Part shown: positions 26,110 to 35,077 of the stretch, piece after piece
How positions within the stretch are numbered: the stretch's first letter is position 1
Layout of the letters: each line of letters starts with the position of its first letter
Assembly (NCBI GenBank): GCA_025163595.1
Contig: CP104100.1
Location: forward strand, 2,170,001-2,234,000
Reading direction: 5' to 3'
DNA from: Phaeobacter sp. G2
GTDB taxonomy: Bacteria; Pseudomonadota; Alphaproteobacteria; Rhodobacterales; Rhodobacteraceae
Length of the DNA stretch: 64,000 bases
Translations under genes and position numbers: made by a program
The notes under the pieces: model-generated
What the model was told of the DNA's origin: nothing
Databases searched by the model: none
The model's input: the letters and a program-made list of their open reading frames with translations, nothing else

Positions 26110-27456
26110 TTAGGCGCCCGAGTTACAGCTGCCCAATGCGCCACCGGCAAACATTGGGTGATCCGCAGGATAGGTAACCTGTGCTGCAGGTGTGACTTCA
26201 ACCACTTCAAGAAGGTCAAACTCGGACGTGGGGTTTTCTTTACCACGTACGACCAGAACGTCTTTGAAGCACTGGTGATCTTCGCCACGGTACAGTGTTT
26301 TACCGTTGCCCAGACCGTCGAACTCATAATCTTCCAGCGCTTCGACCACGGCGCATGGGTTAAAGGAACCGGCGCGCTGAACCGCATCTGCATAAAGCAG
26401 TGTCTGGCAGTAAACGGTATGAGCCGCCTGGCTGGGTGGGAAGCCATATTTGGTACCAAACGAGCGCACAAAGGCCTGGCTGCCTTCGTCCTGCAGGGAC
26501 CAGTGCCAGTTGGTGGAACCGTGGATGCCTTTAACGTTGGCACCAGCACCTTTGGCCATCAGACGCGAATAGAGCGGAACAACGATTTCGAAGTTCTTGC
26601 CATTCACCACCTTCTCACGCAGGCCAAACTGAACCGCGTTGGTCAGCGAGTTCACCATGTTGCCGCCGTAGTGGTTCAGAACCAGCACGTCTGCACCGGA
26701 GTTCAGAACCGGCGCAATGTAGGAAGAGAAGTCGGTGGCCGCCAGCGGCGTACGGACTTTTTCTACAGTGTTCCAGCCCAGAGCTTCGGTCGCGGCCGCG
26801 ATGCTTTCTTCCTGAGTCCAGCCCCAGGTGTAGTCGGCGGTCAGGTGATAGGCGTTACGGTCGGTGCCATAGAGGTTCTTCAGCACTGGCGCCAGCGCGG
26901 CACCGGACATGTAGCCGTTAAAGAAGTGACGGAAGCCATTGGCTTTCTTATCTTTACCGGTGGTGTCGTTGGAATGTGTCAGACCCGCCATGAAGATCAC
27001 GCCAGCTTCCTGGCACAGGCCCTGAACCGCGATGGCCACACCGGAGGACGAGCCACCAGTGATCATCACTGCGCCGTCTTTTTCGATCATCGACTTGGCC
27101 GAAGCACGGGCCGCATCAGATTTTGTCTGGGTGTCGCCGGTGACGAACTTGACTTCTTTGCCCAGGATACCGTTGCCCTGCAACTCTTTGGACGAGAAGG
27201 TGTTCATCATGCCACCGTCGCCGCCACCGTTCAGGTGCTCAACTGCTAGCTGATAGGCGCGCAGTTCGTCGGCGCCCTCATCGGCGTAGGGGCCGGTCTG
27301 TGGAACGTTGAAACCCAGGGTGACCGAGCTGCCGGTTGGGTCATTTGTAAATGCGGCTGCAGAAGACGCGGTGAAAATTGTTGGAAGCGCAAGGCCAGTG
27401 CCTGCGAGAGCGCCTGACTTCAGGACCCCGCGACGCGAGAATGCTGACTTGGACAT
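26110..27456 (-). CDS. Branched-chain amino acid type ABC substrate-binding protein
   Basis: A 448-residue periplasmic binding protein with a twin-arginine-like signal (SAFSRRGVLKSGALAGTGLALP) and the Peripla_BP_6 fold (VTLGFNVPQTGPYADEGADELRAYQLAVEHLN). ATG 27456 follows GGGAGGAA; the 24 codons before it are excluded. The extra length over LivK (about 370) and the C-terminal ADHPMFAGGALGSCNSGA are typical of a subgroup often annotated as urea, amide or aromatic binding proteins. The ligand is not resolved. First gene of the liv operon and divergent from the ScfR-type regulator. Confidence 0.88.
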   Translation of the reverse strand: MSKSAFSRRGVLKSGALAGTGLALPTIFTASSAAAFTNDPTGSSVTLGFNVPQTGPYADEGADELRAYQLAVEHLNGGGDGGMMNTFSSKELQGNGILGKEVKFVTGDTQTKSDAARASAKSMIEKDGAVMITGGSSSGVAIAVQGLCQEAGVIFMAGLTHSNDTTGKDKKANGFRHFFNGYMSGAALAPVLKNLYGTDRNAYHLTADYTWGWTQEESIAAATEALGWNTVEKVRTPLAATDFSSYIAPVLNSGADVLVLNHYGGNMVNSLTNAVQFGLREKVVNGKNFEIVVPLYSRLMAKGAGANVKGIHGSTNWHWSLQDEGSQAFVRSFGTKYGFPPSQAAHTVYCQTLLYADAVQRAGSFNPCAVVEALEDYEFDGLGNGKTLYRGEDHQCFKDVLVVRGKENPTSEFDLLEVVEVTPAAQVTYPADHPMFAGGALGSCNSGA

Positions 27457-27518
27457 AAATTCCTCCCTTATGTGTAAAACGCTGAGCAGCTCCTCACTTC
27501 TGCCCAGGCGTCTGCACG

Positions 27519-27563
27519 TTTTGTGCAAAATCAGTATGGGAGCGAGTTGTAAAATTGCGCAAT
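27519..27563. promoter_or_regulatory. Palindromes in the divergent promoter of the binding protein and ScfR-type genes
   Basis: TTTTGTGCAAAA (27519-27530) and ATTGCGCAAT (27554-27563) lie in an AT-rich 233-bp gap. Both resemble the TTTGCAAA half-sites described for ScfR-family regulators such as PccR. Assignment to the adjacent regulator is inference. Confidence 0.35.
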
Positions 27564-27689
27564 AAAACCCTTGAAATGATCATCTATTCTGTAAACAAAT
27601 GCACAGTATTCAGCGGTATTCTGTAAAGTTTGTTATGTTGCAACGCAGAAAGCCGTTGAAATGGCGGAGTTTTGACAGGGGGGCAGCTG

Positions 27690-28988
27690 ATGGCGCGTGA
27701 CACGCTGACAGGCAGCCGCATTCGGGAGCGGCGTTTGATCCTGGGTATTCGACAAGCAGAGCTGGCGCGCAAGGCTGGTATCTCGGCGTCCTACCTCAAT
27801 TTGATCGAACACAACCGCCGTAGAATCGGCGGTAAACTCCTGGTGGATTTGGCGCAGGTTCTGGGGGTTGAGCCCTCTATGTTGACCGAAGGCGCTGAGG
27901 CGGCATTGCTTGCCGCCCTGCGTGAGGCGGCAGCCGATGCAGGCGCCAAGGTGGCTGAACTTGACCGGACTGATGAGTTTGCCGGCCGTTTTCCAGGCTG
28001 GGCCGAGGTCTTGGCGAGCAATCATCAGCGGATTGCCCGGCTGGAACGCACGGTCGAAACCCTGTCGGACCGGCTGACCCATGACCCGCATCTTGCGGCC
28101 TCCTTGCATGAGGTGCTGTCAACAGCGGCGGCGATCCGCTCCACGGCCTCGATTCTGGCGGAAACCGGAGAGCTGGAGCCGGAATGGCGCGATCGGTTTC
28201 ACAATAACCTGAACGAGGATTCGCGACGCCTGGCCGAAAGCAGCCGGGCGCTGGTGAATTTTCTCGATGAAAGCGACAGCAGCGCCGAGCGTCGCGGGAT
28301 GCCACAGGAGGAGGCTGAGGAGTTCCTGCTGTCCAATAGCTATCACTTTCCGGAACTGGAGCAGGGGCACAGCAATCCCAAAGCCCTGGTTGCAGCCGCG
28401 CCGGAGCTGGTCAGTGACTCGGCCCGATTGATTGCCCGTGGCGCGCTGGAACAATATCAAAAGGACGCGCTGCAGATGCCCCTGGCGGAGGTGGCGCCGA
28501 TTATCCAGTCTCAGGGAGTGGATCCCTCGGCGCTGGCGCGGCGGTTTGACGTCCCCCTGCCGGTGGTGCTGCGGCGCCTGGGGGTGTTGCCGGTTGATGT
28601 GCTGGGGCAGGAGGCAGGACTGGTGGTCTGTGACGCCTCGGGGTCGATCCTGTTTCGTAAACCGGTGGCGGGTTTTGCGCTGCCGCGCTTTGGCGCCTCC
28701 TGTCCGCTTTGGCCGATCTACACGGCATTACAGCGGCCGGATGTGCCCTTGCGGCGCAATGTAGTGCAACAGGGGCGCAGCGCGCTGGGGTTCGAATGCT
28801 TGGCGGTGGCCTGGAACCATGTGCCCAGCTCGTTTGACCGGGATCCGCTGTATCATGCGGTTATGCTGATCCTGCCCCGCCGAGAGGTGCCGCCGCAGGC
28901 GCAACCGGTGGGCAGCAGCTGCCGGATCTGCCCCCGTCAAACCTGTGAAGCACGCCGCGAGCCGTCGATCCTGAAGGAAGAGTTTTGA
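27690..28988 (+). CDS. ScfR-family XRE transcriptional regulator (short-chain fatty acyl regulator)
   Basis: A 432-residue protein: N-terminal XRE HTH (LTGSRIRERRLILGIRQAELARKAGISASYLNLIEHNRRRIGG split over residues 4-45), a long central region, and a C-terminal DUF2083-type segment ending in SCRICPRQTCEARREP with three cysteines. PccR of Rhodobacter sphaeroides and RamB belong to this family and sense propionyl-CoA or other short acyl-CoAs. ATG 27690 follows AGGGGGGC. The acs gene of the same window is a plausible target. It is followed by a two-component system on the same strand. Confidence 0.82.
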   Translation: MARDTLTGSRIRERRLILGIRQAELARKAGISASYLNLIEHNRRRIGGKLLVDLAQVLGVEPSMLTEGAEAALLAALREAAADAGAKVAELDRTDEFAGRFPGWAEVLASNHQRIARLERTVETLSDRLTHDPHLAASLHEVLSTAAAIRSTASILAETGELEPEWRDRFHNNLNEDSRRLAESSRALVNFLDESDSSAERRGMPQEEAEEFLLSNSYHFPELEQGHSNPKALVAAAPELVSDSARLIARGALEQYQKDALQMPLAEVAPIIQSQGVDPSALARRFDVPLPVVLRRLGVLPVDVLGQEAGLVVCDASGSILFRKPVAGFALPRFGASCPLWPIYTALQRPDVPLRRNVVQQGRSALGFECLAVAWNHVPSSFDRDPLYHAVMLILPRREVPPQAQPVGSSCRICPRQTCEARREPSILKEEF

Positions 28989-29083
28989 CTTGTGCCCGGC
29001 GGCAGGGGTAGTCTGCCTTGGGATGAGAACGTGGTCTTGGGCAAAACAGTCCGAAATAGCCGCGCTGGGAGGAACTTCTGCCA

Positions 29084-29482
29084 ATGAGCAGACATGTCGT
29101 TTTAATTGAAGATGAGCCAAATATCGCAGAGGCCATTCGGTTTCTGCTGACCCGCGACAATTGGACCGTGGATGTGCATGGAAATGGCAGTGACGCGGCG
29201 GAGGTCATCCAGGCTGCCAGCCCCGATCTGGTGATCCTTGATCTGATGCTGCCGGGGAAAAGCGGTCTTGAGGTGATCCAAGAGCTGCGCCTTGTCGAAC
29301 AGATGCAGCGCCTGCCGGTCTTGATGCTGACCGCCCGTGGCCAGCTAAAAGATCGCGAAATGGCGGAAAAAGCCGGGGTGACCCGGTTTATGACCAAGCC
29401 ATTTTCCAATTCCGAGGTGCTGACGGCGGTGCGCGACCTTTATGCGCAGGCCTATCAGGAACCGCAGGACGCCGGCCCGTGA
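29084..29482 (+). CDS. Single-domain response regulator
   Basis: A 132-residue receiver domain with no output domain: acidic pocket E9-D10-E11, phospho-acceptor D53 (LVILDLMLPGKSG), switch T in LMLTARG and lysine in MTKPFS. RBS GGGAGGA. It lies in front of a small membrane protein and a symporter-histidine kinase, so it is probably the phosphate acceptor of that kinase; the DNA-binding output would have to be reached through another protein. Confidence 0.88.
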   Translation: MSRHVVLIEDEPNIAEAIRFLLTRDNWTVDVHGNGSDAAEVIQAASPDLVILDLMLPGKSGLEVIQELRLVEQMQRLPVLMLTARGQLKDREMAEKAGVTRFMTKPFSNSEVLTAVRDLYAQAYQEPQDAGP

Positions 29483-29576
29483 ATTGTCCCCCCGCCAGCA
29501 GCCCGGCGCGCAGCCCTGTGACAGGCCCGCAAGTTTTCATGGAAACTGCCACCATAGTTACCCTGGAACCGCTGTG

Positions 29577-29900
29577 ATGCGCGGCGATGGGGCAGGGCAT
29601 CAGGACGCGTTCAAAAGCCCCTTTGTGGAGCGGCGCACCTATCGTCGTCGTCGCCTGATGGATATTGCCCGCTTGTTGCCAATTCTGGGCGCATTGCTGT
29701 TTACGGTCCCCCTGATGTGGCCAAACCCAGATCCCTATCCTGCCCCCGGCAATCACGGTGGTATGGCCACCTCTGCTGCAATCACCTACATCTTTGCGGT
29801 CTGGGGCGGTTTGATCGCTGCCAGCTTTGTCTTTGGATTGGCGGTGCGGCTTTGGGCCGGGCACTGGACAGAGGGCGGACCTCAGGACGACAAGAGCTGA
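29577..29900 (+). CDS. Small two-helix membrane protein upstream of symporter kinase
   Basis: A 107-residue protein (start ATG 29577; ribosome site weak). An Arg-rich N-terminal segment (VERRTYRRRRLMD) is followed by two transmembrane helices (IARLLPILGALLFTVPLMW and TSAAITYIFAVWGGLIAASF). Its TGA shares a base with the ATG of the next gene, so translation is coupled to the kinase. Not a named family that I recognise. Two-helix small subunits (DUF4212, DUF485) precede ActP-type symporters; this protein is in the same position before the symporter-like kinase. Confidence 0.65.
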   Translation: MRGDGAGHQDAFKSPFVERRTYRRRRLMDIARLLPILGALLFTVPLMWPNPDPYPAPGNHGGMATSAAITYIFAVWGGLIAASFVFGLAVRLWAGHWTEGGPQDDKS

Positions 29901-32593
29901 TGGCCTCGCTTAATGTTCTGGCGCTGGTCTGTCTGGCCTATGTGGCGTTGTTGTTCTTTGTTGCCTTTGTTGCGGACCGCCGCGCCGCGCGCGGCCAAAG
30001 CTCTGCCTGGATACGCTCGCCGCTGATTTATACACTGTCCCTGTCAATTTACTGTACAGCCTGGACATTTTACGGGGCGGTGGGATACGCGGCGCGTTCA
30101 GGGCTGGAATTCCTGACCATCTATCTGGGGCCGACTCTGGTCATGGTTGGCTGGTGGTGGGGGCTGCGTAAACTGGTCCGGGTTGGGCGCAGCCAGCGGG
30201 TGACTTCGATCGCGGATCTGTTGTCGGCACGCTATGGCAAGTCCAATGCGCTGGCCATCGGTGTCACGGTCCTGGCGGTGATTGGCATTACGCCGTATAT
30301 TTCCCTGCAGCTTCAGTCTATTACCCTGTCTTTTTCAACTTTTGCGGAGGCCGATCCGCTGCGCAGCTACCACGAGACCACGACGGTGTTCTGGGTGACT
30401 GCGGGGCTGGCGGTCTTTGCCATTCTGTTTGGCACCCGCAATCTGAACGCGAATGAACGCCACCACGGCGTGGTCACGGCTGTGGCGCTGGAGGCGGTGG
30501 TCAAACTGGTGGCGCTGCTGGCGGTTGGTATCTTTGTGGTCTGGGGGCTGTCGGATGGGATCTCAGATACACTGGCGCGGATTGATGCCTCGCAAATTGG
30601 TGATTGGCGGGTGGATGGCGGCCGCTGGGCGACCATTACCTTCCTGTCCGCTGCGGCCTTTGTCTGCCTGCCGCGAATGTTTCAGGTCATGGTCGTCGAG
30701 AACGAGGACGAGCGCCATCTGCGGGTCGCAGCCTGGGCCTTTCCGCTTTATCTGTTTCTGATCTCGATGTTTGTGGTGCCGATTGCGGCCATCGGCCTGG
30801 AGCTGCTGCCGCCGGGATCAAACCCGGATCTGTTTGTCCTGGCCTTGCCTCTGTCACAGGGCCAACAGGGGCTGGCGATGCTGTCTTTCCTGGGCGGATT
30901 TTCCTCGGCTACATCGATGGTGATCGTGGCGGCGATGGCGCTGTCGACCATGGTGTCGAACCATATGGTGATGCCGATCTGGCTGCATCTGCAAGGCGGC
31001 GAGGGGGCTTCGGTGTCCGGAGATGTGCGCAATGTGGTGCTGTTTGCCCGGCGGATTTCCATCGCTGTCATTCTTGGCCTGGGGTATTTCTATTACAAGC
31101 TCTCCGGCGGTGGCGCCGCACTGGCCGCCGTGGGGTTGATCTCGTTTGCTGGTATTTCCCAGATGTTGCCGCCCCTTGTTGGCGGGCTGTTCTGGCGCGG
31201 TGCCACCCGTACCGGCGCCCTTTGTGGCCTGTCCGTGGGCTTTGCCATCTGGGTCTATACCATGTTGCTGCCGGCCTTGGGGGGGGGCTTGTTGCCGGAT
31301 CATATCCTGGCCGAAGGGCTGTTTGGCCTCTCCTGGCTGCGCCCACAGGCCCTGTTTGGTATCGAAGGGCTGGATTCCACGGTGCATGCGGTGCTCTGGT
31401 CGATGAGCCTCAATGCGGTGGTGTTTTGTCTGGTCTCGCTGATGACCTTTCCAAGCCCTATTGAGCGTTTGCAGGGCGCGCAGTTTGTCAATGTGTTTGA
31501 ACATTCCTCGGGGCCACGCGGCTGGACTGGCTCCGTGGCGCAAAGCGAAGATCTGATGGTGATGTCGCAACGCATCTTAGGCGCGACCGAGGCGCAGGCG
31601 TTTTTTCAACGTGAACTTGTCAGGCAAGGCGGGCGCGGCACCCTGCCAGAGCCCACACCGGCCTTCCTGGAGCGGCTGGAGCGCGAACTGGGGGCCTCGA
31701 TCGGGGCGGCCGCGGCCCATGCGATGATTGGCCAAATCGTCGGCGGCTCCTCGGTGTCGGTGCAGGATCTGCTGGCGGTGGCGGATGAAACGGCGCAGAT
31801 GCTGGAGTACTCCAACCAACTGGAAGAGCAATCCGCGGAACTGTCGCGCACCGCACGACAATTGCGGGTCTCCAATGAAAAGCTGACCCAGATTTCCCAG
31901 CAAAAAGATGCCTTTCTCAGCCAGGTGAGTCATGAGCTGCGCACGCCGATGACCTCAATCCGGGCCTTCTCCGAGATCCTGCGCGATGAGGGCGATATGC
32001 CTTTGGCGGACAAAACCCGGTATGCCACCATCATCCATGACGAAGCGCTGCGTCTGACCCGGCTGTTGAATGATTTGTTGGACCTGAGCGTGCTGGAAAG
32101 CGGACAGGTGAGTTTGAATATGTCGACGGGGACTCTGAGCGAGGTGATGGACCATGCGATTTCCACTGCCTTGGCGGGTTCGGATCACCCCATTCAGGTG
32201 CACCGCGACCCAAAATCAGAGCAAATACGAATTTCCTCTGACCTGGATCGACTGGCGCAGGTCTTTATCAACCTGATTGCCAATGCACAGAAGTATTGCG
32301 ACGGGGAACCGGCGGAAATGACCATTCGGGTGACCCGCAGCTTAGGGGAGGTCTGGATAGATTTCACCGACAATGGCAGCGGCGTTCCCGCAGACCACCA
32401 GCAGCTAATTTTTGAGAAATTCTCGCGGGTTAGCCCCGAACGGGCCGGGGGAGCCGGGCTTGGGTTGGCGATTTGCCGTGAGATCATGCAGCGCCTTGAG
32501 GGCGACATTTCCTACCTGCCGGGGCAAAAGGGAGGCAGTTTTAGAATTTCCCTGCCATTTGCGCGGAAAATCTCCCCGGAGGGGGCGTTTTAA
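29900..32593 (+). CDS. Sodium:solute symporter-histidine kinase hybrid (CbrA/CrbS type)
   Basis: An 897-residue inner-membrane protein. Residues 1-510 are an SLC5/PutP-like transporter with 13 or so helices; then a linker with coiled-coil character (ETAQMLEYSNQLEEQSAELSRTARQL), a HisKA domain with the phospho-acceptor H678 (SHELRTPMTS), and a HATPase with N box NLIANAQKYCDG, G1 DNGSGVP and G2 GGAGLGLAIC. No receiver is fused. Known relatives (CbrA, CrbS) control carbon use, and CrbS controls acetate switching through acs. The receiver protein at 29084 is the likely partner. Confidence 0.88.
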   Translation: MASLNVLALVCLAYVALLFFVAFVADRRAARGQSSAWIRSPLIYTLSLSIYCTAWTFYGAVGYAARSGLEFLTIYLGPTLVMVGWWWGLRKLVRVGRSQRVTSIADLLSARYGKSNALAIGVTVLAVIGITPYISLQLQSITLSFSTFAEADPLRSYHETTTVFWVTAGLAVFAILFGTRNLNANERHHGVVTAVALEAVVKLVALLAVGIFVVWGLSDGISDTLARIDASQIGDWRVDGGRWATITFLSAAAFVCLPRMFQVMVVENEDERHLRVAAWAFPLYLFLISMFVVPIAAIGLELLPPGSNPDLFVLALPLSQGQQGLAMLSFLGGFSSATSMVIVAAMALSTMVSNHMVMPIWLHLQGGEGASVSGDVRNVVLFARRISIAVILGLGYFYYKLSGGGAALAAVGLISFAGISQMLPPLVGGLFWRGATRTGALCGLSVGFAIWVYTMLLPALGGGLLPDHILAEGLFGLSWLRPQALFGIEGLDSTVHAVLWSMSLNAVVFCLVSLMTFPSPIERLQGAQFVNVFEHSSGPRGWTGSVAQSEDLMVMSQRILGATEAQAFFQRELVRQGGRGTLPEPTPAFLERLERELGASIGAAAAHAMIGQIVGGSSVSVQDLLAVADETAQMLEYSNQLEEQSAELSRTARQLRVSNEKLTQISQQKDAFLSQVSHELRTPMTSIRAFSEILRDEGDMPLADKTRYATIIHDEALRLTRLLNDLLDLSVLESGQVSLNMSTGTLSEVMDHAISTALAGSDHPIQVHRDPKSEQIRISSDLDRLAQVFINLIANAQKYCDGEPAEMTIRVTRSLGEVWIDFTDNGSGVPADHQQLIFEKFSRVSPERAGGAGLGLAICREIMQRLEGDISYLPGQKGGSFRISLPFARKISPEGAF

Positions 32594-32661
32594 AGGTCTT
32601 GGTAACGAACGGGCGTTAAGACAATTAAAAAGGGAGCGCAAAACGTGCAGGTTTATGGCTG

Positions 32662-34011
32662 ATGTCTGAAGCGGAAAAACAGCAAGCTGGGAACGGCGGG
32701 TCCGGTGGACTCGCGCGTAAACTTGCGGCGTCAAAGGACGGGGGAGCGGCTCAAAAAGGGTCTTTGACACTCAAAGCCTTGCGTCGTTCGCTTGCCCGTG
32801 CGGCGTCGGAGCAATGCGACCTGCCGCTGGCCGTTCTGGCGGCGCGCCAGGCCAACCGTGCCCCCGAAGACCTGGTCGAAGAGCTGTCTGACAAGGATCT
32901 ATTGGTGATTCTCGATGGGCCCGACGGACGGATTGGCGCGGCCACCTTGGATGCGGCGCTGGTGACGGCCTTGATCCAGAAACAGACCATTGGCCAGATC
33001 ATGGGCAAGGCCCCATCTGAGCGGAACTACACCCCAACGGATGCGGCGATGACCGCAGAGTTCCTGGAAAAGTCCTTTTCCAAGGTGCAGGCGTTGTTGC
33101 AGGGGGAAAAAGATCAACTGGTGTTTTCTGGCTATCGCTACGGCGCACAGATCGAAGACGTGCGCTCGCTGATCCTGGGGATGGAGCGGGAAGACTACCG
33201 TCTGATCACCATGACTGTGGATTTGGCCATTGGGGCGATGCAGGGTGAGCTGAAGCTGATCCTGCCGGAACCCACCCCGGAGGAGCTCGGCCTGAGCGGT
33301 GCAAAATCCGGGCCAACCTTGGCTGGCGGCATGGGGGCCATGCGGGCGGAGCTCTCTGCGATTCTGTGCAAGGTGCGGGTGCCGCTGAATGAATTTTCGG
33401 CCCTGCGCGTGGGCGAAGTGCTGCCGCTGGATCAGGCCTTTTTGTATGAAACCGATTTAATCGACATTGGCGGTCATTCCATTGCCAAGGGCCGTCTGGG
33501 CCAGTTGAATGGCGCCCGTGCGGTGCGGTTGAACACTGGACCCAGCCAGCAGGCGGACCCCGCTCAAATGGGCGATGGGTTTGCCGATAGCATTGGTTCT
33601 GACGTGCCCCCGGCTCTGCCTATGATCGAAGAACCGGCAACGCTGGATCTGGGGATTGCGGCGCAGGATTTGCAGGATCCACTGGATGACCCCATGGGCT
33701 TTGGGGCTCCGGCAGGGGGGCTTGCCCTGGATGGCATGGGCTCTGATCCCGCTGGGATGGACGACGACATGAGTGATCTCGGGGGCGATCTTGGGCTTGG
33801 CTTAGGAGCGGACCTTGGTGCGGATCTGGGCAACCTGGGAGGCGACCTTGGCAGCGGCCTCGGTGGGGACCTGGGCGCGGATCTGAGCGCAGCCCCAATG
33901 GGGGAGTTCGCCGGGCTTGGTGATGGCGCGGATCAGTTTAACCCCGATGATGCGGCGGCAGAAATATCAAAACTTGCAGGCCTGGAAGGGGACGCAGCAC
34001 CTGGGCTCTGA
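32662..34011 (+). CDS. FliM/FliN-family protein with Gly/Asp-rich repeat tail
   Basis: A 449-residue protein. The N-terminal half resembles the middle domain of a FliM-like protein (TAEFLEKSFSKVQALLQG, FSGYRYGAQIEDVRSLIL). Residues about 228-296 form a SpoA/FliN-type C-ring domain (LCKVRVPLNEFSALRVGEVLPLDQ). The last 150 residues are acidic and end in repeats of G-x-D-L-G, without similarity to known FliM. The absence of other flagellar genes nearby, and the long tail, are odd. Role in the motor switch is inference from family only. Confidence 0.72.
   Translation: MSEAEKQQAGNGGSGGLARKLAASKDGGAAQKGSLTLKALRRSLARAASEQCDLPLAVLAARQANRAPEDLVEELSDKDLLVILDGPDGRIGAATLDAALVTALIQKQTIGQIMGKAPSERNYTPTDAAMTAEFLEKSFSKVQALLQGEKDQLVFSGYRYGAQIEDVRSLILGMEREDYRLITMTVDLAIGAMQGELKLILPEPTPEELGLSGAKSGPTLAGGMGAMRAELSAILCKVRVPLNEFSALRVGEVLPLDQAFLYETDLIDIGGHSIAKGRLGQLNGARAVRLNTGPSQQADPAQMGDGFADSIGSDVPPALPMIEEPATLDLGIAAQDLQDPLDDPMGFGAPAGGLALDGMGSDPAGMDDDMSDLGGDLGLGLGADLGADLGNLGGDLGSGLGGDLGADLSAAPMGEFAGLGDGADQFNPDDAAAEISKLAGLEGDAAPGL
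33772..33890 (+). repeat. Degenerate Gly-Asp-Leu codon repeats
   Basis: About a dozen imperfect copies of a 9-12 base unit encoding G-x-D-L-G or G-x-G-L in the tail of the FliM-like gene. Copies differ at silent and coding positions, so the array is old rather than a recent slippage product. Confidence 0.7.
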
Positions 34012-34080
34012 AGCCGTTGACCCGATCGTGGCGTTCTCTAGCGATGGTCGGCAGCTGCTTTGTCGCAAGACAACAAACCA

Positions 34081-34114
34081 AAGGCCCGGCCAAATGATGG
34101 CCGGGCCTTTGGTT
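34081..34114. terminator. Rho-independent terminator, probably bidirectional
   Basis: AGGCCCGGCC (34081-34090) pairs with GGCCGGGCCT (34098-34107), loop of 7, and the stem extends through AAACCA/TGGTTT with one bulge. TTGGTTT follows on the plus strand. It serves the convergent FliM-like and sulfurtransferase genes. Confidence 0.8.
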
Positions 34115-34206
34115 TGCGCCCTTTGGGTTTGACTGGCGGGCAGGATGCACCGCAGTGTTCAAACGCCGTATCCCCCCGCGGGCGAACCACAGGGGGCTTG
34201 CCACAT

Positions 34207-34632
34207 TTATCCGGCGGAGATTGATTCCAGTGCTGGCCGCAGACCATCAAGTTGATAGCCAGCAGCGCTGGTTTTTTGCAAAATCTCGTCCGGGCTCATT
34301 TCTGTGGCAACACCGAGAGACCAGATCACCGAACAGCGGGTTCCAGAGGCACAATAGGCCAAAACCGGGCCTGGGCTTTCTTCATAAAAGGCGCGCTGTT
34401 GCGCGACATTTTCTGGTGTCATGGTCTGATGGGTGAGCGGCAGCTCCCGAAAGATCAGCCCTGCCGCCTCGGCAGCGGCACGAATGGCAGCGGCCTGATG
34501 GCTGGGCGGGACTTCGGAATCCGGGCGATTGCAAATCACCGTTTTGTAGCCGTCAGCAACGATTTTTGGCATGTCTTCCGCCGAGATTTGCGGCGAGACG
34601 GCGTAGCGGGGGGTGATTATACGTGCATCCAT
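34207..34632 (-). CDS. TIGR01244/DUF442 sulfurtransferase
   Basis: A 141-residue protein with the DUF442 fold (a rhodanese/phosphatase-like family) and active site YC94ASGTR99C. The start ATG 34632 (MDARIITPRYAVSPQISAED) matches the family; the 58 upstream codons overlap the YeeE gene and are excluded. In Agrobacterium, Xylella and roseobacters this domain is linked with a persulfide dioxygenase in sulfide detoxification (the Blh operon). Here the two domains are separate genes in one cluster. It probably moves persulfide sulfur to the dioxygenase. Confidence 0.85.
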   Translation of the reverse strand: MDARIITPRYAVSPQISAEDMPKIVADGYKTVICNRPDSEVPPSHQAAAIRAAAEAAGLIFRELPLTHQTMTPENVAQQRAFYEESPGPVLAYCASGTRCSVIWSLGVATEMSPDEILQKTSAAGYQLDGLRPALESISAG

Positions 34633-34642
34633 GGTGGGTTCT

Positions 34643-35077
34643 TTAAACCTTTGCCGCCAGCCCGTCCAGTTGCCTGCCAAAAAAGGGCGCCGCCCACATG
34701 CCCACAAGCATCGTCCCCATGAAGATAAGACCCCCAGAGCCATTATAGCTGAGCGAGGCAATCGCTGGTCCGGGGCAAAGACCGGCCAGTCCCCAGCCCA
34801 TGCCAAACAGAATGGATCCGGAGATCAGTCGGTGATCCATTTCCGGGCGCGGGGCAGTGGGAAATTCTCCACCAACCAAGGGGTGCCGTCCCTTGGTCAG
34901 ACGCCAGGCGATAAACATTGGTACAATGGCGCCGCCCATAACAAAGGCGAGGGTGGGATCCCAACTGCCAAAGACATCCAGCCAGCCCTGGACCTTGGTG
35001 GTGTCGGTCATGCCGGAAACAAAAAGCCCGGCACCAAATAGCGCGCCGGAAACAAGCGAGAGAAACAAGCGCTGCAT
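34643..35077 (-). CDS. YeeE/YedE family membrane protein (second half)
   Basis: A 144-residue membrane protein with four helices; motifs MGWGLAGLCPGPAIASLSYNG and LFGAGLFVSGMTD. DUF6691/YeeE type. Its ATG 35077 shares one base with the stop of the upstream YeeE gene (TGATG), so the two are co-translated and probably form one transporter for thiosulfate or another reduced sulfur species (relatives include TsuA). The cysteine in GLCPGP is the conserved one. Confidence 0.88.
   Translation of the reverse strand: MQRLFLSLVSGALFGAGLFVSGMTDTTKVQGWLDVFGSWDPTLAFVMGGAIVPMFIAWRLTKGRHPLVGGEFPTAPRPEMDHRLISGSILFGMGWGLAGLCPGPAIASLSYNGSGGLIFMGTMLVGMWAAPFFGRQLDGLAAKV

Noticed and set aside
33564..33898. Frames on the minus strand opposite the Gly/Asp repeats
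   Set aside because: Pro/Ser-rich translation is the direct reverse of the GC-rich repeats; no ribosome site.
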